Source: Candidatus Omnitrophota bacterium (lineage in GTDB: Bacteria > Omnitrophota > Gorgyraeia > Duberdicusellales > 4484-171). Taken from it: 8,619 bases of DNA. The notes beneath the pieces were generated by a model, which made no database searches, was not told the DNA's origin, and worked only from the letters and a program-made list of their open reading frames with translations. Each line of letters opens with the position of its first letter. The stretch's first letter is position 1. This document shows positions 5,473 to 8,619 of the stretch, piece after piece. Location of the stretch: contig JALOBR010000017.1 of the NCBI GenBank assembly GCA_023228195.1, positions 1-8,619 of the forward strand, written 5' to 3'. The translations under genes and the position numbers were made by a program.

Positions 5473-5997
5473 TTATCTATTCGCTATCCTGGTTGTTAAT
5501 TGTGCAGGGGAATCTATTATCCCGTTACCATTTGCGTCTTCCCCCGCATCCAAAACCCCGTCTAAATCCTGGTCTTCTCCTATAATCCTGTTTCTATGCT
5601 TCCAGCACACACTGACAGTTACCTCCAAAAGCTCAGGATTAGTGTCATCAACAAACACTATCCCCATGCTTTCCGGTATATCATTAAGCACAAAAGTCAG
5701 GCCATTATAATCATCTACAATTTGAGGAAATGGTGTGCTGCGTATTTCTTCAATCAACCCCTGCGCGGCATTGGTTGCAATGTTTACGTTTTTAACGGTG
5801 TCAATCAACACGAAACAAGCAAGATATGTCATTAATATGGTACTTACAGCTACTATCAATATAACTATAGCTATTAATACCTCTGCAAGGCTAAAACTTT
5901 TTGCAAAAAGAACCCGGTTTTTTATCTTTCCGCCCCGGGCGGACCCGCCTAGAGATTTTATTGTGGTGGCGGGCATACCACCTATCCATTTTTTCAT
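5473..5997 (-). CDS. PilV/GspI-like minor pseudopilin with long leader and EF-hand-like tail
   Basis: This is a 174-residue type IV pilin-like protein, first gene of the minor pilin operon. The class III motif is FSLAEVLIAIVILIVAVSTILM, with Phe35 as mature residue 1 and Glu39 as Glu5; the residue before cleavage is Ser34, not Gly. The leader is 34 residues from the ATG at 5997 (27 from the internal ATG at 5976), longer than usual, because residues 6-24 come from a GC-rich repeat-like insert. After the helix, TNAAQGLIEEIRSTPFPQI fits the GspI/PilV class. Residues 141-162 (EDQDLDGVLDAGEDANGNGIID, broken here as EDQDLDGVLDA then GEDANGNGIID) have the DxDxDG spacing of calcium-binding loops. AGG about twelve bases upstream of 5997 is a modest ribosome-binding site. 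The partner genes for PilW- and PilX-like proteins follow at 4 and 2 bp. Confidence 0.9.
   Translation of the reverse strand: MKKWIGGMPATTIKSLGGSARGGKIKNRVLFAKSFSLAEVLIAIVILIVAVSTILMTYLACFVLIDTVKNVNIATNAAQGLIEEIRSTPFPQIVDDYNGLTFVLNDIPESMGIVFVDDTNPELLEVTVSVCWKHRNRIIGEDQDLDGVLDAGEDANGNGIIDSPAQLTTRIANR
5931..5978. repeat. GC-rich palindromic repeat inserted in frame in a prepilin leader
   Basis: This stretch is far more GC-rich than the surrounding coding sequence. It contains GGCGG-AC-CCGCC dyads and, on the minus strand, GCCCGCCACCACAATAAA followed by CTAGGCGGGTCCGCC. It encodes GMPATTIKSLGGSARGGK in the pilin leader, a composition unlike a normal leader. GCCCGCC / GGCGGG elements of this sort occur as dispersed repeats in some candidate-phylum genomes; whether this is one needs a genome search. 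Confidence 0.45.
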
Positions 5998-6064
5998 AAA
6001 ACTTTTGACCTGCCTTTGATTTTTACGAATAAACTTACAGGAAAGTATGTAAAGCCCCTTCTAA

Positions 6065-6093
6065 ATTATAGAACATTTTAGCCTAATATACAA
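6065..6093 (-). promoter_or_regulatory. Sigma70-type promoter for the minor pilin operon
   Basis: On the minus strand TTGTAT (6088-6093) is followed after 17 bp by a perfect TATAAT (6065-6070). Initiation would be near 6058, giving a leader of about 60 bases before the ATG at 5997. The site is inside the 171-bp gap after comM, which is otherwise AT-rich and without a gene, so the pilin operon is probably transcribed separately from comM. Confidence 0.55.
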
Positions 6094-6168
6094 CCGTAAA
6101 AACCCACTGTTTTCAAACAAAATGATTCTTCCTGGATATTTACTCTTTAGGCAAGTTTTTTAACGCCT

Positions 6169-7698
6169 TTAAACCCATAAATTCTTATCCAAAGACCTGT
6201 ACTGGATCGCCTCGGAGATGTCTTCCGCCGATATATTCTGCCTTTGGGCGATATCAGCAATAGTCCTTGAAACTTTAAGGATTTTATCATAAGCTCTGGC
6301 GCTAAAATTAAAATGCGAGATTGCCATCTTGAGCAGTTCTTTTGCGCTTTTTTCCAATTCACAGAATTTGCGTAGTTGTTTATGGTTCATCTGTGAATTG
6401 AAAAATATTTTTTCGTCTTTGAACCTCTGCGCCTGGATAAGGCGCGCCTTCTCGACCCTCTCTTTTATCTCTTTAGAACTTTCCGCCTTAAAATCGTAAG
6501 ACAATAAATCATCAGTTTTAATTGCTGCCAGCTCCAGGTGAATATCAATTCTATCCAAAAGCGGGCCGGATATTCTATTTCTATATTTTTGTATTTGATA
6601 GCTCGTGCAATGGCAACTCTTTTCCTTCGAACCGAAATAACCGCACGGGCAAGGGTTCATCGCCGCCGCAAATAAAAAACGGGAAGGAAGCTTTAAATGC
6701 CTGGCCGCTCTTGATATATTAACTGAACCATCCTCAAGAGGCTGCCTTAATGCCTCAAGCGCATCCCTGTTAAATTCCGGAAGTTCATCAAGAAAAAGCA
6801 CCCCATTATGCGATAGAGTTATTTCTCCCGGCCTTATGTTTGCTCCGCCGCCGACTAAAGCTATGCTTGAAGAGGTATGATGGGGTGACCTGAAAGGCCG
6901 TGCTTTTATTACGGGTTGAGATTTATCCAAAAGGCCTGCCACGCTATAAATTTTAGTTACCTCTAAACTTTCCTCAAATGCCATATCCGGTAAAATTGTC
7001 GGCAGGCGGCGCGCAAGCATAGTTTTGCCTACGCCCGGAGGCCCAAGCAAAAGGGCATTGTGCATACCGGATGCCGCAACCTCAAGCGCTCTTTTTGCAA
7101 AAGATTGACCTTTGACTTCGGAAAAATCAACTTCGTATTGGGGGTCTTTAGAAATTACGCTGGCCGCATCAGATTTAAAAGGTTTCTTTTCAATGAGGCC
7201 ACAGAGAAAAGACACGGTTTCGCTTATGCTTTTTACAGGATACACCTCTAAACCAGAAACTAATGCCGCTTCCTGAGCGTTTTCCAAAGGAACAATAATT
7301 TTTTTGCCTTTTTCTTTCGCGTATAACGCCATCGGAAAAATACCGTTTACCGGACGAAGCTGGCCCTCTAAAGATAGCTCGCCTACTATAAAATAAGAAG
7401 ACGTATCTAGCTGCGCCTGTCCAGAGGAAGAAATAATACCCAGGGCAATAGCGAGATCAAAATGCGTCCCTTCTTTTTTGATATTTGCAGGAGCGAGGTT
7501 TATTGTGATTTTTTGGGAAGGAAATTCGAAGCCGTTGTTTTTTATACTTGAACGCACCCTGTCTCTGCTTTCCCGGACAGACGTGTCACAAAGCCCGACC
7601 AAAGAAACAGCAGGGAGCCCTCTTTGGACGTCAACTTCAATGCAAACAGAATAAACATCCAGGGCAAAATTACCTAAAGAGGTTGTTTTAGAAACCAC
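6169..7698 (-). CDS. comM: YifB-family Mg-chelatase-like AAA+ ATPase (ComM)
   Basis: This 509-residue protein has the normal length and all family domains. Residues 20-142 are the Lon-like ChlI domain (ITINLAPANIKKEGTHFDLAIALG). Residues 190-395 are the AAA+ core with Walker A GPPGVGKT (219-226), SPHHTSSSIALVGGG (271-285), Walker B GVLFLDELPEF (299-309) and the four-cysteine insert CPCG-CHC (Cys350, 352, 362, 364). Residues 404-500 are the C-terminal Mg_chelatase_C helices. In Vibrio and Haemophilus, ComM is a hexameric helicase that promotes branch migration during integration of transformed DNA; in other lineages the role is less certain. The start codon is GTG at 7698, chosen because homologues begin a few residues before the conserved ALDVYSVCIEVDV; the ribosome-binding site is weak (AAAGG). 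A minor pilin operon follows, which fits but does not prove a competence role. Confidence 0.95.
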   Translation of the reverse strand: MVSKTTSLGNFALDVYSVCIEVDVQRGLPAVSLVGLCDTSVRESRDRVRSSIKNNGFEFPSQKITINLAPANIKKEGTHFDLAIALGIISSSGQAQLDTSSYFIVGELSLEGQLRPVNGIFPMALYAKEKGKKIIVPLENAQEAALVSGLEVYPVKSISETVSFLCGLIEKKPFKSDAASVISKDPQYEVDFSEVKGQSFAKRALEVAASGMHNALLLGPPGVGKTMLARRLPTILPDMAFEESLEVTKIYSVAGLLDKSQPVIKARPFRSPHHTSSSIALVGGGANIRPGEITLSHNGVLFLDELPEFNRDALEALRQPLEDGSVNISRAARHLKLPSRFLFAAAMNPCPCGYFGSKEKSCHCTSYQIQKYRNRISGPLLDRIDIHLELAAIKTDDLLSYDFKAESSKEIKERVEKARLIQAQRFKDEKIFFNSQMNHKQLRKFCELEKSAKELLKMAISHFNFSARAYDKILKVSRTIADIAQRQNISAEDISEAIQYRSLDKNLWV

Positions 7699-7715
7699 TT
7701 TTTTATTGCCTTTGC

Positions 7716-7736
7716 CAACCCAAAATTTTCGGGTTG
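7716..7736. promoter_or_regulatory. CAACCC-9-GGGTTG dyad before comM
   Basis: CAACCC (7716-7721) and GGGTTG (7731-7736) are perfect inverted arms around an A/T core AAAATTTTC. The dyad sits 18 bases upstream of the comM start, where it could be an operator or an mRNA hairpin just before the weak ribosome-binding site. No convincing -10/-35 pair was found next to it. Confidence 0.3.
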
Positions 7737-7767
7737 CACCAGAAGGGATTTAGTTTATCAAGAATAT

Positions 7768-7876
7768 CTTTATCCCGTTAGAAAATACCCTGCAGCTTTC
7801 TGCAAAGTATTCCAAATCTTATAAACCCGTTAGAGACGAACTTTAAAAACAGGATGAGTTTTCTAACGGGGTAAGG
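7768..7876. repeat. Palindromic intergenic element with CCCGTTAGAAAA ends
   Basis: CCCGTTAGAAAA at 7774-7785 is inverted exactly as TTTTCTAACGGG at 7859-7870; the match extends outwards with two mismatches, so 16 of 18 positions pair (7768-7785 with 7859-7876). A third CCCGTTAGA lies in direct orientation at 7826-7834, and a small TGCAG-CTTT-CTGCA hairpin at 7791-7804. There is no ORF of note inside the roughly 110 bp, and no obvious target-site duplication. It resembles a miniature palindromic (MITE- or REP-like) element. It lies in the 215-bp gap between the PilZ gene and comM. Confidence 0.6.
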
Positions 7877-7913
7877 TAGCTAGAGCTAAACTTAAGCAGA
7901 GCCTAAGATGCAG

Positions 7914-8270
7914 TTATTTTTCCGGACAAAGCATCTTTTCAATTGTCACGCTTATTATGCTGCGGTCTTGATCGCTTATTTCACAAAATTCAATACCTGT
8001 GTCGTGATAAAAAATACCTTTTCTGTATGGGCTTTTTTTACCAACAACCCACGTAATCCTTCCTTTACAAACTATTTTGTTTTCCTTTAAATGCACTTCT
8101 ATACCGACAATCTTCCCCGTTTCTATCCTCTCTCCGACTATAACACGTACGCCGCCTGCGGAAATATTTTCGGTATGTGTTGAAACGGTGTGCTCGGGAA
8201 AACTATATATCAATATTTTACAAGGAAATCGAGCTCTTATAAATTTTCTCTTTTCTATACCGTCATACAT
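7914..8270 (-). CDS. PilZ-domain protein (probable c-di-GMP receptor)
   Basis: This 118-residue single-domain cytoplasmic protein is close to the usual length of stand-alone PilZ proteins. The two c-di-GMP binding motifs are present: RxxxR as Arg8 and Arg12 in EKRKFIRARFPC, and the N/DxSxxG motif as N35 to G40 in ENISAGGVRV. The remaining strands (GIEVHLKENKIVCKGRITWVV, GIEFCEIS) complete the beta barrel. PilZ proteins regulate pilus function, motility, polysaccharide or secretion in response to c-di-GMP; the partner is not identifiable. The ATG at 8270 is the only likely start; a Shine-Dalgarno is not evident. A basic 34-residue ORF ends 28 bp upstream and may share its transcript. Minor pilin genes are nearby but separated by comM and two gaps. 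Confidence 0.93.
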   Translation of the reverse strand: MYDGIEKRKFIRARFPCKILIYSFPEHTVSTHTENISAGGVRVIVGERIETGKIVGIEVHLKENKIVCKGRITWVVGKKSPYRKGIFYHDTGIEFCEISDQDRSIISVTIEKMLCPEK

Positions 8271-8298
8271 AATACATAAAATTGTATTGTGGTAAGCC

Positions 8299-8403
8299 TT
8301 ATTTTTTCCTAAAGCTCTTTAGCTTATGTTTTTGTAACTGCTTCTTCTCTCTAAGCAGCCGTGAAATGTTTTTCTGCCGGTTTGTATTTTGCCCTCTAGC
8401 CAT
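8299..8403 (-). CDS. Small, very basic 34-residue protein (unrecognised)
   Basis: This short ORF starts at the ATG at 8403 and ends with TAA at 8299-8301. The peptide begins MARGQNTNRQKNISR and ends KLKSFRKK. It has 13 Lys/Arg and one Glu in 34 residues, with a helical middle (RLLREKKQLQKHK). It has the look of a small ribosome- or nucleic-acid-binding protein, but I cannot assign it to a family. Support for reality is a promoter-like site about 100 bp upstream and the 28-bp gap to the PilZ gene on the same strand. Against it, there is no good Shine-Dalgarno and an ORF of this length can occur by chance. Confidence 0.42.
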   Translation of the reverse strand: MARGQNTNRQKNISRLLREKKQLQKHKLKSFRKK

Positions 8404-8506
8404 AGAATCAAATAAAAACCTAAATTAAAGACTTGCAGCCAGTGATTGGTAGTTTGTTTAAAGAAAACTGCGCAATTCTATTCAATAGCTATTTCTTCTT
8501 GTTAGA
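8404..8506. other. AT-rich stretch without a recognised gene
   Basis: This is AT-rich sequence between the possible small ORF and its promoter-like site. It includes a TATTCAATA arm (8479-8487) that is inverted at 8518-8526, and an AATAGCTATT palindrome (8484-8493). If the promoter is real this is a 5' untranslated leader of about 100 bases. I see no tRNA, riboswitch or terminator fold that I can name. Confidence 0.4.
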
Positions 8507-8534
8507 ATTTTACCTCTTATTGAATAATTTTCAA
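8507..8534 (-). promoter_or_regulatory. Promoter-like site upstream of the small ORF and PilZ gene
   Basis: On the minus strand TTGAAA (8529-8534) and TAAAAT (8507-8512) are 16 bp apart; each box matches consensus at five of six positions. Initiation would be near 8500. One arm of a 9-bp inverted repeat (TATTGAATA, 8518-8526) lies in the spacer and its partner (8479-8487) just downstream of the predicted start, which is compatible with a repressor site. Confidence 0.42.
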
Positions 8535-8619
8535 CCCAAATTTTACGATAGAAAAAACTTGAAGATACGGTAGCTAGATTGATGTTAACGAGAGTGAGTA
8601 ACAACTATTTTTTCCAGTT
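8535..8619. other. Window edge, no gene assigned
   Basis: No supported gene was found. A plus-strand ATG at 8582 is open to the edge for only 12 codons, with no ribosome-binding site. GGTAGCTAGA at 8569-8578 repeats the 10-mer at 7875-7884, beside the palindromic element. Confidence 0.3.

Noticed and set aside
5735..6019. Plus-strand ORF over the start of the PilV-like gene
   Set aside because: It is antisense to a clear class III prepilin motif; it is open only because of the composition of the coding strand and the GC-rich insert.
6128..6168. Terminator after comM (AGGCGTT...AACTTGCCT)
   Set aside because: The stem is interrupted and no T-tract follows it.
6147..6362. Minus-strand 71-codon ORF overlapping the end of comM
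   Set aside because: It is an out-of-frame reading of the comM C-terminal domain, without its own start signals.
8582..8619. Start of a plus-strand gene at the window edge
   Set aside because: There are only 12 codons, no ribosome-binding site, and no recognisable residues.
1..8619. CRISPR array, tRNA, rRNA, insertion sequence or defence gene cluster
   Set aside because: No regularly spaced direct repeats, no cloverleaf or rRNA segments, and no transposase or nuclease genes were seen; the repeats present are short, degenerate and intergenic.

Overview
All recognisable genes in this window lie on the minus strand, so transcription runs from high to low coordinates. The base composition is moderately AT-rich and the genes are closely packed. 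The content is that of a free-living, diderm-type bacterium: type IV pilus/type II secretion minor pilins, a PilZ domain, an L,D-transpeptidase and AccA. The combination of a PilX-like pilin with a DUF4900-type domain and degenerate TTGGTTATTGG-like and AGCTGATAGCTGA-like intergenic repeats reminds me of uncultured lineages such as Omnitrophota or neighbouring candidate phyla. That placement is an inference from memory and was not tested.

Layout in order of transcription. (1) 8619-7914: a promoter-like site, an unrecorded 34-residue very basic small ORF, and a PilZ-domain protein. (2) 7913-7699: an intergenic palindromic element with CCCGTTAGAAAA / TTTTCTAACGGG ends, plus a short dyad just before the next gene. 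(3) 7698-6169: comM (YifB-type AAA+ Mg-chelatase-like ATPase) with a GTG start. (4) 6168-3175: a good sigma70-type promoter followed by a tight four-gene operon. It encodes a PilV/GspI-like pilin, a PilW/GspJ-like pilin, a PilX/GspK-like pilin with a large extracellular domain, and an unrecognised membrane-anchored 145-residue protein. (5) 3174-2623: a divergent PAP2 (DUF212/YuiD-like) membrane protein with a perfect TATAAT so close to the ATG that the mRNA may be leaderless. (6) 2573-1773: a membrane-anchored LysM plus L,D-transpeptidase. (7) 1707-754: accA. (8) 551-21: a PadR-family regulator.

Functionally, the minor pilins are the expected tip or priming complex of a type IV pilus or type II secretion pseudopilus. 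The neighbouring comM would fit a DNA-uptake pilus, and the PilZ protein a c-di-GMP input, but the core machinery (ATPase, platform, secretin, major pilin, prepilin peptidase) is outside the window. The lower half is envelope and lipid housekeeping: peptidoglycan cross-linking, a lipid-phosphatase-like membrane protein, and malonyl-CoA synthesis.

I did not find a convincing new defence, mobile or biosynthetic system. The least explained items are several different short repeat elements in gaps, one of which appears to have been inserted in frame into a prepilin leader; the basic small ORF; the leaderless promoter; and the operon-terminal unknown protein. No tRNA, rRNA, CRISPR array or insertion sequence was seen.
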